Of a stretch of DNA of 31,742 nucleotides, positions 16,127 to 24,930 are shown one piece after another. Source of the DNA: Streptomyces viridochromogenes. Lineage in GTDB: Bacteria; Actinomycetota; Actinomycetes; Streptomycetales; Streptomycetaceae. The notes beneath the pieces were generated by a model. That model made no database searches. It saw nothing but the letters and a program-made list of their open reading frames with translations, and was not told where the DNA came from. The stretch spans positions 1 through 31,742 of the forward strand of contig NZ_LGUR01000260.1 in assembly GCF_001270495.1 (NCBI RefSeq), written 5' to 3'. Position numbers and translations under genes: made by a program. The first letter of the stretch is position 1; every line of letters starts with the position of its first letter.

Positions 16127-19100
16127 TCTTGAGGTGCCTCTTCGGTGAGCTCGTCGCTGAGCGCGGTCTGGATGAGCTGGTGGGGGCGGCCTCGGCGGAC
16201 GAGGGTGCCTCGGCCGGGTGGCTGGTGGGTGGCGTAGAGGCCGGGGAAGAGCTGTCCTTCGGTGCGTTCGCCGGTCATGAGGAGGGTGGTGGCGCCGGTC
16301 TCGCGTAGCGCGGTCAACAGCGGTTCGTACAGCGCGCGGGAGGCTCCGGCCGTGCGGCGGGCCAGGACGAAGTGCAGGCCGATGTCCTGCGCGGAGGACA
16401 GGTACGGCAGGAAGGGCGTCAGCGGCTGCTGGCCGGCTGTGGTGAGGATGTCGTAGTCGTCGACCAGGATGACGATCCGCGGCCCGGTGAAGGTGGGCTC
16501 GGTGATCAGCGGTGCGTCGGGGTCGGCGGTCTCCGGGAGGCGTTTTTCCAGCTCGGTCGCGATGCCAGTGGACAGGGCGGCGGCGAGTTTGGCGTTGTGG
16601 GCGTAGCCGCCGCGGTAGGGCTCAGGAACCACGCCGCGCAGGCCGCGGCGGGGGTCGCAGATGCCGAAGACGAGTTCCTTGTCCGAGTGGCGCTCGACGA
16701 GCTGGGTGGCGATCAGCTTGAGCAGGTTGGTCTTGCCGCATTCGTTGTCGCCGAGGATCAGCAGGTGCTGGTCGGTGCCGAAGAGGTCGAGCAGGACGGG
16801 CGAGAGGGTGTCCTGGTCGACGCCGACAGGTATCCGCGTCGGCTCCGCTGCCTGGGTGGGCAGCTTGGCGGCGGGCAGGCGGGTGGGCAGCACCCGTACG
16901 GGTGGGGCGAGTTCGCCGTGCCAGGAGGCCCGGATGGTGCGGGCGGTGCGCTCCAGGGCCGGGCCCAGGTCGTCCGTGGCGGGACGGTTGTCGATACGGG
17001 GCAGGGCCACCTGGGCGAACAGCTTGCCGTCGGTCAGCGCTCGGCCGGGAGTGTCGGGGGAGAGGGTCTCGGAGAGCTTGCGGTCGATGGAGGAGTCGGC
17101 CGGGTCGTTCAGGCGCAGCTCGATGCGGGTGCCGAACATCGACTGGGTGGCGATGCGCACGTCGTTCCACCGCAGCATGCCGGCGACGACATGGATGCCG
17201 TAGCCGCCGCCGCGTTTGAGCAGGTCGGCCACCGCATCGTCGAGGTCGGTGAACTCCTCGCGCAGAGCACCGAATCCGTCGATGAGCAGCACGATGTCGG
17301 TGGCACCGAGGTGCGGGAGCTTGCCCTGGGCGCGCAGGTGGCGCAGCTGGTCGACGGAGTCGATGCCCAGCTCGCGGTACGCCTCCTCGCGCTGGGCGAG
17401 CATGGCGCGCATCTCGGCTACGGTGCGGGCGGCGCGTTCGTGGTCGGCGCGGCCCGCGATGCCGCCGACTTGCGGCAGGCTGGCTAGGGCGGACAGGCCG
17501 CCGCCGACCAAGTCGAGGCCGTACACGGCGACGTCGTAGGGGGTGTGGGTGAGGGCCAGGGAGAGGGCGAGGGTGCGCAGCAGGGTGGTCTTGCCGGACT
17601 GCGGGCCGCCGATGACCGCAACGTGGCCGCCGGCGATGGTCAGGTCCAGCAGCCATGGCTGCTGCCACTGGCGTGCCGGGTCGTCGAGGGTGCCGAGCGG
17701 GACGCGCAGCGGGCCGTTGCCCTGGGCAGTGGTGAGGCGGAGACCGTCCGTACCGGCCTGGAGGGGGCCTGCGGCCGTATCCAGGGTGGTGGCGTCGGGC
17801 AGCGGGGGCAGCCAGATCCGTCGTACCGGGGGTGCGGCGGTGGCGAGCTGGTCGACCATGACGGACAACACGGTCGGGCCGGTCTCGCGCTTGGTGGCGG
17901 CCGGTTCCTCCACGGTGTCGGCCCCGGGTTCTTGCGGGATGTTGTAGGCAGGGTAGGGCCGCACGAGCGGCTCGTCGTTTCGCTCTTCGCGCAGGACAGG
18001 GCCGCGATATGCGCCGGAGACGTAACCGGCCTTGAAGCGCTCGTACGTGGAGGTGTCGACCTTGAGGTAGCCGAAGCCGGGCAGCGGCGGCAGGTGGAAG
18101 GCGTCCGTGGTGTCCAGGACGGTGCGGGACTCGTCGGCGGAGAACGTGCGCAGGCCCAGCCGGTACGACAGGTAGGTGTCGAGGCCCTTGAGCTTGCCGC
18201 CCTCGATGCGCTGGCTGGACAGCAGCAGGTGCACGCCGATGGAGCGGCCGATGCGGCCGATGGACAGGAACAGGTCGATGAAGTCCGGCTTGGCGGTGAT
18301 GAGTTCGCCGAACTCGTCGATGACGACGCACAGATGCGGGAGGGGCTCCAGGTCGGGGCGGGTCGTGGCGCGCAGCACCGCGTACTGGCCGATGTCCGCC
18401 ACATTGCCCGCGTCCTTGAGGACCTGCTGGCGGCGCTTGACCTCGCCGGCCAGGCTGGAGTGGACGCGTTCCACCAGGCCGGCCTGGTTCTCCAGGTTGG
18501 TGATCACGCCGGCGACGTGGGGGAGTTCGGCGAACGGGGCGAAGGTGGCGCCACCCTTGTAGTCGACCAGGACCAGGGCCAGGTCCTCCGGGGAGTGCGT
18601 GGTCGCGAGCGCGAGGACGAGGGTGCGCAGCAACTCGCTCTTGCCGGAGCCGGTGGCGCCCACGCACAGTCCGTGCGGGCCCATGCCGAGCTGCGAGGAC
18701 TCCTTCAGGTCTAGCAGCACCGGCTCGTGGCGGTCGGTCAGGCCGATGGGGACGCGCAGGAAGTCGCGCTCACCGCGCGGGGCCCACAGCCGTGCCAGGT
18801 CCAGGGCAGCCGGGTCGTCGATGCCGAGCAGGGCGGGGAAGTCGACCGGGCCGGATACCGGGGTGCCCTCGGCCACGGACTCGGCGGAGAGCCGCAGCGG
18901 AGCCAGCATGCGGGCGATGCCCTCGGCGCCGGGGACGGTCACCGGGTCGGAGATCCCGTGCGCCGTGGGCGCGTTCGGGGTGCGCAGGTCGTCGACGACG
19001 ATCCGGTCGCCGTGGACGGTGATGCGCACGCTGACCTGGTCGGGCTCGTGCACCTGCTGCTGAAGCAGGTGCAGCACGGTGACGCCCATGTCGGGCAGGC

Positions 19101-20130
19101 CGATCGCCGAATCCGGGCGGGGGAGTTCGGCAGCGGTGTCGCCGTAGGTGTCGCTGATCACGAGAATGCGGGACGTCAGGCGCAGGGCATCCGTGCCCCG
19201 GCCGGACAGGCCACGGCGTACCTCTGCCGCGTATCCGGCGCGCTGGCGCAGCTCGGGTGCGCACAGCCGGGACAGTTCGGCCAGGTCGGGGGCGATCCGG
19301 CGGGTGGCGACGGCGCCGTCGTACACCCGGGTGTCGAGGATGTGGGGCAACCACTTCGCCCACGCCCACTCGGGCTCGTCGGCCGTGGCGAGAGCGACGG
19401 CGACGTCGTCCGGCGCGTGCGTCACGGTCGTCTGCAGCAGGAGCGCGCGGGCTACGCGGAGGACGCCGTCGCGGTCGCCGACGATGCTCACGTTCCCGGC
19501 CCGGTCCAGCGGCACGGTGAGCGGGAGGTCGGTGGCCGTGCCGAAGCGGTTTAGCAGGGCGCGGGCCTCGTTGAGCATGAACGGATCCGGCGGGGTCAGC
19601 ACCCCGCCCGTACTGTTCAGGTCGATGGTCAGCTCTTGCGCCGGCACGTCGCCGGTGCCCGCCCGCACCTGGAGGAAGTCGGCATCCTGCCGTCGTCGCT
19701 CCCACAGCCGGGCAGGATCGCGGACGAGGTCGTACAGAGCCGCCGGTGGGGGGTTGAGCAGCTTTGATCGCTGTCTGCGCTCCCGCTCGGCCGTGCCCAG
19801 TTCCTCGCGCTGGTCCTCCAGATACTCCAGGTATCGCTCCCGCTGGACGCGCCGGGTGCGCTGTGCCTTGCCCCGCTGGGACAGAAACAGCGCCACCGCG
19901 CCGAACAGCGCCACGACCAACACGATCGCACCGATCACGGCGAACTGGCTGTTACGGATGACCGTCATCAGCACCACGGAGCTGAGGACGCCAGCCATGG
20001 GCAGTAGCGCGGTGGCCGCGTTGCCGACCTTGCCCTCCGGGAGGTTCGGCGGCGCCTCGATGGTGCGCGGCTCGGCCGCGACGAGGGGGCGGGTGGAACG
20101 CGCGGGTCGGTGGACGACGTGCTGGGTCAC
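16123..20130 (-). CDS. eccC: Type VII secretion ATPase EccC (single-chain EccCab)
   Basis: FtsK/SpoIIIE-type motor that recognises ESX substrates and drives export through the membrane; 1335 residues. Two N-terminal membrane segments (about 37-57 and 62-84) are followed by three ATPase domains: Walker A GATGSGKS (Lys497) with Walker B CVVIDEFGEL; GGPQSGKT (Lys847) with LLIDGFGAL; GDNECGKT (Lys1133) with VILVDDYDIL. Only the first Walker B has the catalytic Glu, as in known EccC proteins. EccCa and EccCb are fused here rather than split. Start GTG 20128-20130 overlaps the stop of the MinD-like gene (GTGA), and its own stop overlaps the next gene. Confidence 0.95.
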   Translation of the reverse strand: MTQHVVHRPARSTRPLVAAEPRTIEAPPNLPEGKVGNAATALLPMAGVLSSVVLMTVIRNSQFAVIGAIVLVVALFGAVALFLSQRGKAQRTRRVQRERYLEYLEDQREELGTAERERRQRSKLLNPPPAALYDLVRDPARLWERRRQDADFLQVRAGTGDVPAQELTIDLNSTGGVLTPPDPFMLNEARALLNRFGTATDLPLTVPLDRAGNVSIVGDRDGVLRVARALLLQTTVTHAPDDVAVALATADEPEWAWAKWLPHILDTRVYDGAVATRRIAPDLAELSRLCAPELRQRAGYAAEVRRGLSGRGTDALRLTSRILVISDTYGDTAAELPRPDSAIGLPDMGVTVLHLLQQQVHEPDQVSVRITVHGDRIVVDDLRTPNAPTAHGISDPVTVPGAEGIARMLAPLRLSAESVAEGTPVSGPVDFPALLGIDDPAALDLARLWAPRGERDFLRVPIGLTDRHEPVLLDLKESSQLGMGPHGLCVGATGSGKSELLRTLVLALATTHSPEDLALVLVDYKGGATFAPFAELPHVAGVITNLENQAGLVERVHSSLAGEVKRRQQVLKDAGNVADIGQYAVLRATTRPDLEPLPHLCVVIDEFGELITAKPDFIDLFLSIGRIGRSIGVHLLLSSQRIEGGKLKGLDTYLSYRLGLRTFSADESRTVLDTTDAFHLPPLPGFGYLKVDTSTYERFKAGYVSGAYRGPVLREERNDEPLVRPYPAYNIPQEPGADTVEEPAATKRETGPTVLSVMVDQLATAAPPVRRIWLPPLPDATTLDTAAGPLQAGTDGLRLTTAQGNGPLRVPLGTLDDPARQWQQPWLLDLTIAGGHVAVIGGPQSGKTTLLRTLALSLALTHTPYDVAVYGLDLVGGGLSALASLPQVGGIAGRADHERAARTVAEMRAMLAQREEAYRELGIDSVDQLRHLRAQGKLPHLGATDIVLLIDGFGALREEFTDLDDAVADLLKRGGGYGIHVVAGMLRWNDVRIATQSMFGTRIELRLNDPADSSIDRKLSETLSPDTPGRALTDGKLFAQVALPRIDNRPATDDLGPALERTARTIRASWHGELAPPVRVLPTRLPAAKLPTQAAEPTRIPVGVDQDTLSPVLLDLFGTDQHLLILGDNECGKTNLLKLIATQLVERHSDKELVFGICDPRRGLRGVVPEPYRGGYAHNAKLAAALSTGIATELEKRLPETADPDAPLITEPTFTGPRIVILVDDYDILTTAGQQPLTPFLPYLSSAQDIGLHFVLARRTAGASRALYEPLLTALRETGATTLLMTGERTEGQLFPGLYATHQPPGRGTLVRRGRPHQLIQTALSDELTEEAPQE

Positions 20131-21272
20131 CGGACGCGCACCGCCAGCTGCATCACCTCGGCCGCCAGACGGACGGCCGCATCGCGGGTGGCTTGGCCAA
20201 GCATGGCGGTGTGGATGGGGCCTCCTTGGGCGAGATGACGGTCGTAGGGCAGGGGGACCACGGGCACGCCGGGCTCGCGAAGGTGGGCGGCGGCCGTTTT
20301 CGCGTCCAGCGTGGTGTCGGGCGAAGCGGCGCTGAGCGCCACGACTGTGGTGGCCAGCGCGGAATGTGGCAACTGGCCCAGCCAGTCAAGAACTTGCCGG
20401 GTGCCGTGCACGCCCTCCGCGGTCATCGGCGCGACCACGACCCGCGCGTGAGCGGTGTCCATCGCGGTACGGGCCACTTCGCCGGGCAGCGTCTCGCAGT
20501 CCACGATCGTCACCGCGAAATAGCGCCGCAGCGCCGTCGTCACCGTCAAGTAGGTGTGCATGTCCAGCGGGGCGCCGACCCTGCCCTGGCCTGCGGGCAG
20601 CAGCCAGCCGCCGTCGGTCACAGGCACCAAGTAGCCCGTGACGTCGGTCAGTTGCATGGAGGGGGTGAGGATCCGGGCGAGGTCTGCGCAGGACCAGCGC
20701 ACGGTGTTCGCGCCCATCCGCACCGGCAAGGTGCCCAGGGCGGCGTCGGCCTCCAGGGTGAGCACCGGGTCGTGCCGGTAGTGGTTGAAGGTGCGGCCCA
20801 GTAGTGCGGACACCGTGGACTTGCCGACTCCGCCGCGGATCGAGGTCACCGCGATGACCCGGCCGGTCGTCACCGGCTGCTGCAACTCCTGGGCGAACCG
20901 AGTCTGTTCGGTGACCTCCTGGCTCGCGGAGGCGGTCAGCCGGCGCAGCGTACGTCCGGTGCGTTGGGCGAGGGAATCCCCGTGCTGGGGGTTGCCCAGG
21001 GCGATGGCGAGGCGGGGGTCGACGGTGGGGAGGGATTCAGGGGTCGGGGCGGGAACGGCCGGGTTGTGTACCTGGCGCGGTACCGGACGGGCGGCGAGGG
21101 GCGGCTCGGGAACCGGTGCCGCTTCTGCTTCCGTTCGTGTGGGCGAAGGCGGGAGCGCATCAGGCGTGGCTGCGGAAGACTGGACCGACGTGTTATCAGG
21201 GTCGTCGCCGTCGGCCAGCTCGCGCAGTAGGTCGCGCTGCCAGTCTCCTCCTCCAGTCATGCCGATCCCCAC
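20127..21272 (-). CDS. MinD/ParA-like ATPase of the type VII secretion locus
   Basis: A 381-residue P-loop ATPase. A Pro/Ala-rich N-terminal tail (about 20-90) precedes a MinD-type domain with deviant Walker A RGGVGKST (Lys151), the ALEADAALG-like switch (TLEADAALGTLPVR), and VTIVDCETL. The layout of a disordered N-terminus plus MinD domain is like mycobacterial EspI-type proteins found in ESX loci. It is presumed to tune or position secretion. Start GTG 21270-21272 has AGGAA just upstream; an alternative is the ATG four codons later. Its stop overlaps the EccC start and it lies 10 bp after the EccD stop. Confidence 0.85.
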   Translation of the reverse strand: MGIGMTGGGDWQRDLLRELADGDDPDNTSVQSSAATPDALPPSPTRTEAEAAPVPEPPLAARPVPRQVHNPAVPAPTPESLPTVDPRLAIALGNPQHGDSLAQRTGRTLRRLTASASQEVTEQTRFAQELQQPVTTGRVIAVTSIRGGVGKSTVSALLGRTFNHYRHDPVLTLEADAALGTLPVRMGANTVRWSCADLARILTPSMQLTDVTGYLVPVTDGGWLLPAGQGRVGAPLDMHTYLTVTTALRRYFAVTIVDCETLPGEVARTAMDTAHARVVVAPMTAEGVHGTRQVLDWLGQLPHSALATTVVALSAASPDTTLDAKTAAAHLREPGVPVVPLPYDRHLAQGGPIHTAMLGQATRDAAVRLAAEVMQLAVRVR

Positions 21273-21282
21273 GTTCCTGCGC

Positions 21283-22665
21283 CTACGCGAACGTGCCGAG
21301 CAGTCGTCCGTACACCCCGAACGCGCCGATGACGAGCGGAAGCATGGCGATCACGGAGACTGACTCCAGGACGTCGCCGATGCGCCGCAGTCTCACCCGC
21401 ACATGCTCGGCGGGCTCCACGCTCAGCACCACGAGGGGGACGACCGCGAGCAGGGCGAGCGCTGCGACGGGGCCTGCCGCCGCGGTCTGCTCCAACCACA
21501 CCACGGCGAGCCGCACCGCGACGACGGATGCGGCGACGAGCAGCACCACGACCTCGGCGGTGAGCGGAAAAGCACGCGCTCGCAGCCCGAGCGCCACCAT
21601 CACGGCCACGCCGAGCAGCACCGTCCACACCGAGACCGAGCGCAGCACGAGAACACCGGCCGCGGCTGCGGAACCGGCCAGCACGGTGGTCGCGATCGCC
21701 AGCCCTCGATGCGTAGCCGCGAGTGCGGTGGCCACCTGGTACCGGCTGACCGACGCGCCGCCCGTGCGGCGGTCGTCCAGCCCGGAGAGCCCAGACGCCA
21801 TCAGCGCGAGCCGCGGCAGCATACCGAGCGCGACGACGGAGGCGACGGCGAGCAGCGCGCCGACCCGAGCCTGCCCGGCCAGGCTCCCGGCCCCGCCCTG
21901 AAGTGCGATGGCTGCTTCCCACAACACCAGGCATCCGCCGACCGCCCCGGCGCCGATCAGCGCCCCGCGTCCTAGCCGCGTGAACCATCCGGCGAGCAGC
22001 AGTGCGACGGCGGCCGACACGGCGAGACCCGCTAGCCGCAGTGCGCCGGACCAGTCGTAGGCGTCGGCGCAGGTCCAGCTACCGAGGACGGCCAGGGCGC
22101 CGGCGGTAGCGATCAACGTGGTGGCCAGCCCTTGTCGCCGAGCGCGCCCGCACAGCACCCCGGCGACCGCGCCCACGCCCGCGACGACGAGCAGCCCGGA
22201 ACCGACCGTAGACAGATCGAACTCCGTGCGGGCCACGATCCCGGCGGTCAGCGCCCAGAACACGGTGGCGAGCCCGGCGACAACCCTGCGCACCGCAGGC
22301 CGCCACCGCCACGCCCGCAGGTCCAGATCGTCGGCGACCTCGTCGCTCACGTCATGCACGACAGGAGCCGACGGCGCGTCCTCCACGCGCACCAGCCGCA
22401 ACACGGCCCCGTCCGGCACGCCCGCCGACTCCAACGAGGAGTCGTGCGCCAGCGCGGAACCGTCCGCGGTGACCAGATGCCTCAACTCGGGGCGCGCGCC
22501 CACGCGGTCGTCCAGCAGCCGCATGATCTCGGGCAGGAGAACCCCGACCGGCTCCCGCGAGGGCAGCACGAGGTCGACCCGGCGTCGCTCGCCGACCAAG
22601 GTGACCCGGCTGAGCAGCGTACGGTTGCCGGTCGCTGAGCGGCTCAAAGTCCCCGTGGGTATCAC
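21283..22665 (-). CDS. eccD: Type VII secretion integral membrane protein EccD
   Basis: Central channel component of the T7SS. A ubiquitin-like N-terminal domain (about 15-95: LLSRVTLVGERRRVDLVLP to AVLRLVRVED) is followed by a run of about eleven hydrophobic segments to the C-terminus. The length is about 460 residues, normal for EccD. Start GTG 22663-22665 is preferred over an in-frame start at 22755 because the earlier one would run through the end of the upstream gene (stop at 22679) and add an Arg/Pro-rich tail with no conserved look. Confidence 0.93.
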   Translation of the reverse strand: MIPTGTLSRSATGNRTLLSRVTLVGERRRVDLVLPSREPVGVLLPEIMRLLDDRVGARPELRHLVTADGSALAHDSSLESAGVPDGAVLRLVRVEDAPSAPVVHDVSDEVADDLDLRAWRWRPAVRRVVAGLATVFWALTAGIVARTEFDLSTVGSGLLVVAGVGAVAGVLCGRARRQGLATTLIATAGALAVLGSWTCADAYDWSGALRLAGLAVSAAVALLLAGWFTRLGRGALIGAGAVGGCLVLWEAAIALQGGAGSLAGQARVGALLAVASVVALGMLPRLALMASGLSGLDDRRTGGASVSRYQVATALAATHRGLAIATTVLAGSAAAAGVLVLRSVSVWTVLLGVAVMVALGLRARAFPLTAEVVVLLVAASVVAVRLAVVWLEQTAAAGPVAALALLAVVPLVVLSVEPAEHVRVRLRRIGDVLESVSVIAMLPLVIGAFGVYGRLLGTFA

Positions 22666-22678
22666 GCGTTCGAACCTA

Positions 22679-22972
22679 TCACCGGGGAGAAGAGGGCACG
22701 GAGGGCGAGGGCGACGGCGATTCGGAGGGCTGGGACGACGGTACGGAAGCCCCATACGGGCTCTTGCCGATGACCCGATGCGACACGAACGACCACCCCA
22801 CGCATCCCGCGCACACCACCGCCGCGATCACCATGCCGGCGAGCAGCTTCCCCAACCTCTCGTCGGTGGAACGCCGCTGCCGCTGAGCGCCGAAGAGCAG
22901 GGCGTCCCGAAGACGTCGTCGGCGGACTGACACCGACTCCAGCAATTGGTTGTCGTAGTCCTGGGCTGTCAC
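22679..22972 (-). CDS. Small single-pass membrane protein of the T7SS operon
   Basis: A 97-residue protein with a basic cytoplasmic N-terminus (SVRRRRLRDALLFGAQRQRR), one membrane helix (about 43-63, LLAGMVIAAVVCAGCVGWSF), and a Ser/Pro tail outside. The topology is reminiscent of the N-terminal anchor of EccB, but there is no periplasmic domain, and homology to EccB is not claimed. It starts at GTG 22970-22972. It lies 13 bp before EccD. The first 48 codons have a close copy fused to the upstream immunity gene. Confidence 0.75.
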   Translation of the reverse strand: MTAQDYDNQLLESVSVRRRRLRDALLFGAQRQRRSTDERLGKLLAGMVIAAVVCAGCVGWSFVSHRVIGKSPYGASVPSSQPSESPSPSPSVPSSPR

Positions 22973-23012
22973 GGTCTTCGGCCGCCTGTCTCGTGGAGAA
23001 CGTGGATCATGT

Positions 23013-24023
23013 CTAGAACTCGCCGACCCATGAACGCCTCAGCAGATGCTTGGGCAGGTACTCGGACTCGACCTCGATCGGGAATTCGTTGTCGTAGGCC
23101 ATGCAGGCCAAGGCGAGGGGCCCGAGGGCCACTAGGCCGTCACCGCTCAGGACACGCGCCTCGTCGCCGGCCCAGTACTGCTTGTGCCAGGTGACGGCGT
23201 CAATCAGTGCGCTGTTGAACTGCTCGGTTTCCCGCAACTGGAAGCGATGGAAGAGTTCGAGCGGCGGATAAAGGATCTTCAGCATCATTTCGTTGTCAAT
23301 GACGCCCTCCCGCTCGGGATCGGTGCCTTTGACCGCCGCTACCAGCTTGTCCCACATCTCCGTCGCTCGACCGGCCCAATAGCTCTGGAGAGCCTCTGCC
23401 CAGTCGTAGACGTAGTCATCGAAAACCGCGCCCTCGGGAACAGACTCACGCAGAAATGACACAGGCACTCGCATCAGTCGATCGAGACGGTCGTTCTCGC
23501 GGCAGATCGTCGCCAGATAGACCGCCGTGAGCCACGTCCCCGCATGCGTGTAGGACGTCGGCCCCGTCGCGGGCAAGTTCTTCACCTCGCCCGCACCCCC
23601 GATCCGGCACGGTACGGGTCCCTCGGCGGCTGTGGCCGAGTCGAACAGAGCGCAGCCGACCTGCGTCGCCGTGACCCAGGCCTCCCACGTTTCAAGCTTC
23701 GCTGCTTCGGGATCCGTCAGGCAGTACCACTTCGCCATGGTCAGCGTGCTGCTCAGCGCCCGGTGGCGGGACATCTCCGACCGTTCCATTCGGTCGAGAA
23801 CCCGACGCGTCCCATCGATGAGCGGCGCCATGGCCTCGGCCGCGTTGTCCGTGCGGAAGCCATGACGCGGAACGCTCATGACCACCCCGGCGAACACGTT
23901 CCCCAGCCGCTCGTCGAGCGTGCGTCGCTGACGCTGGGTGCCGAAGAGGCGAGCGTCGCGGAGGCGACGGCGGCGGGCGGAGACAGACTCGAGGAGCTGG
24001 TTGTCGTAGTCCTGGGCTGCCAT
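23013..24023 (-). CDS. Imm49-type immunity protein fused to the N-terminus of the small T7SS membrane protein
   Basis: Residues 1-48 (MAAQDYDNQLLESVSARRRR and on to the start of the membrane helix) copy the small membrane protein encoded at 22679-22972. From residue 49 the protein is an Imm49-like immunity protein with blocks TDNAAEAMAP, EGPVPCRIG and MLKILYPPLELFHRF, and a WVGEF end. Codon 49 is an ATG (23877-23879) that aligns with the start of the neighbouring paralogue, so the immunity part may also be made alone from there; a GGGGTGG sequence lies upstream. The membrane helix itself is not retained. The expected job is to bind and block a toxin of the locus. Confidence 0.8.
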   Translation of the reverse strand: MAAQDYDNQLLESVSARRRRLRDARLFGTQRQRRTLDERLGNVFAGVVMSVPRHGFRTDNAAEAMAPLIDGTRRVLDRMERSEMSRHRALSSTLTMAKWYCLTDPEAAKLETWEAWVTATQVGCALFDSATAAEGPVPCRIGGAGEVKNLPATGPTSYTHAGTWLTAVYLATICRENDRLDRLMRVPVSFLRESVPEGAVFDDYVYDWAEALQSYWAGRATEMWDKLVAAVKGTDPEREGVIDNEMMLKILYPPLELFHRFQLRETEQFNSALIDAVTWHKQYWAGDEARVLSGDGLVALGPLALACMAYDNEFPIEVESEYLPKHLLRRSWVGEF

Positions 24024-24049
24024 AGATATCCGTTGCCAGTTTCGAGTGT

Positions 24050-24916
24050 CTACGTGTCGTACTCGCCCACCCAGGTGCGCTGCAGAAGCGCCTTGGGCAG
24101 GTACTCGGACTCGACCTCGATCGGCATACCCGCGTCATGAGCCATGCAGGCGATCGCGAGGGGACCGAGGGCGACCAGACCTTCGCCGCTCAGAGAACGT
24201 GCCTCGTCGGCGGTCCAATACTCTTTATGCCAGGTGATGGCGTCGACCAGTGCCGCGTTGAACTGTTCAGCATCCTGGCGCTGGTAGCGGTGGAAGAGTT
24301 CAAGGGGCGGATACAGGATCTTCAGCATCAGCTCCTTGCTGGCGATCTGTGTGATCTCGGGGTCGGTTCCGTTGACGGCAGTGACCAGGGTGTCCCACGT
24401 TTCCCGTCGGCCGAACCAGGCATTCTGCAGGGTCTCCACCCAGGCGTAGATGTACTCGTCGAACTCCGCGCCGGACGCGCGGAGAAGCGAGACGGGCACT
24501 TGAGCCAGCTGATTGGCCCGGTCGTTATCGCGGCAGATGGCCGCCAGGTAGAAGGCGGTGAGCCAATTTCCCGCGTGCAGGTAGTCCTGAGGTCCGGTCG
24601 CGGGAAGCTCCTTCACCTCGCCCATGCTCCCAATACGGCAGGGCACCGGTCCTTCCGCCGCCGTGCCCGCGGCGAACAGCGCGGAGCCCACCTGCATGGC
24701 CGTGACCCACGCCTCCCATGTCGGGAACTCCCCCGCCACGGGGTCCGTCAGGCAGCGCCACTTCGCAACAGCCAGCGTGAGCATCTGAGCGTCATAGCGG
24801 TAGTCCGCCGACGCCTCGATCTCATCGAGCACTTCCTTGGTGCTGTCGATGATGGGTGCCATGGCTTCGGCCGCATTGTCCGTGTGGAATTCATGGCGAG
24901 GAATGCGCGTGACCAC
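24050..24916 (-). CDS. Imm49-type immunity protein (cognate of the upstream toxin)
   Basis: A 288-residue, mostly helical, cytoplasmic protein of the Imm49 family as judged by general pattern. It starts at GTG 24914-24916 with an excellent AGAGGAGGA ribosome site, 14 bp past the toxin stop, the standard place for a cognate immunity gene. It is a clear paralogue of the immunity part of the next gene (shared EYLPKALLQRTWVGE, MLKILYPPLELFHRY). It presumably binds the toxin's C-terminal domain. Confidence 0.82.
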   Translation of the reverse strand: MVTRIPRHEFHTDNAAEAMAPIIDSTKEVLDEIEASADYRYDAQMLTLAVAKWRCLTDPVAGEFPTWEAWVTAMQVGSALFAAGTAAEGPVPCRIGSMGEVKELPATGPQDYLHAGNWLTAFYLAAICRDNDRANQLAQVPVSLLRASGAEFDEYIYAWVETLQNAWFGRRETWDTLVTAVNGTDPEITQIASKELMLKILYPPLELFHRYQRQDAEQFNAALVDAITWHKEYWTADEARSLSGEGLVALGPLAIACMAHDAGMPIEVESEYLPKALLQRTWVGEYDT

Positions 24917-24930
24917 TTGTCCTCCTCTTA

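Noticed and set aside
22666..22755. Longer EccD start at 22755
   Set aside because: It would overlap the end of the small membrane-protein gene and add an Arg/Pro-rich tail with no family likeness.
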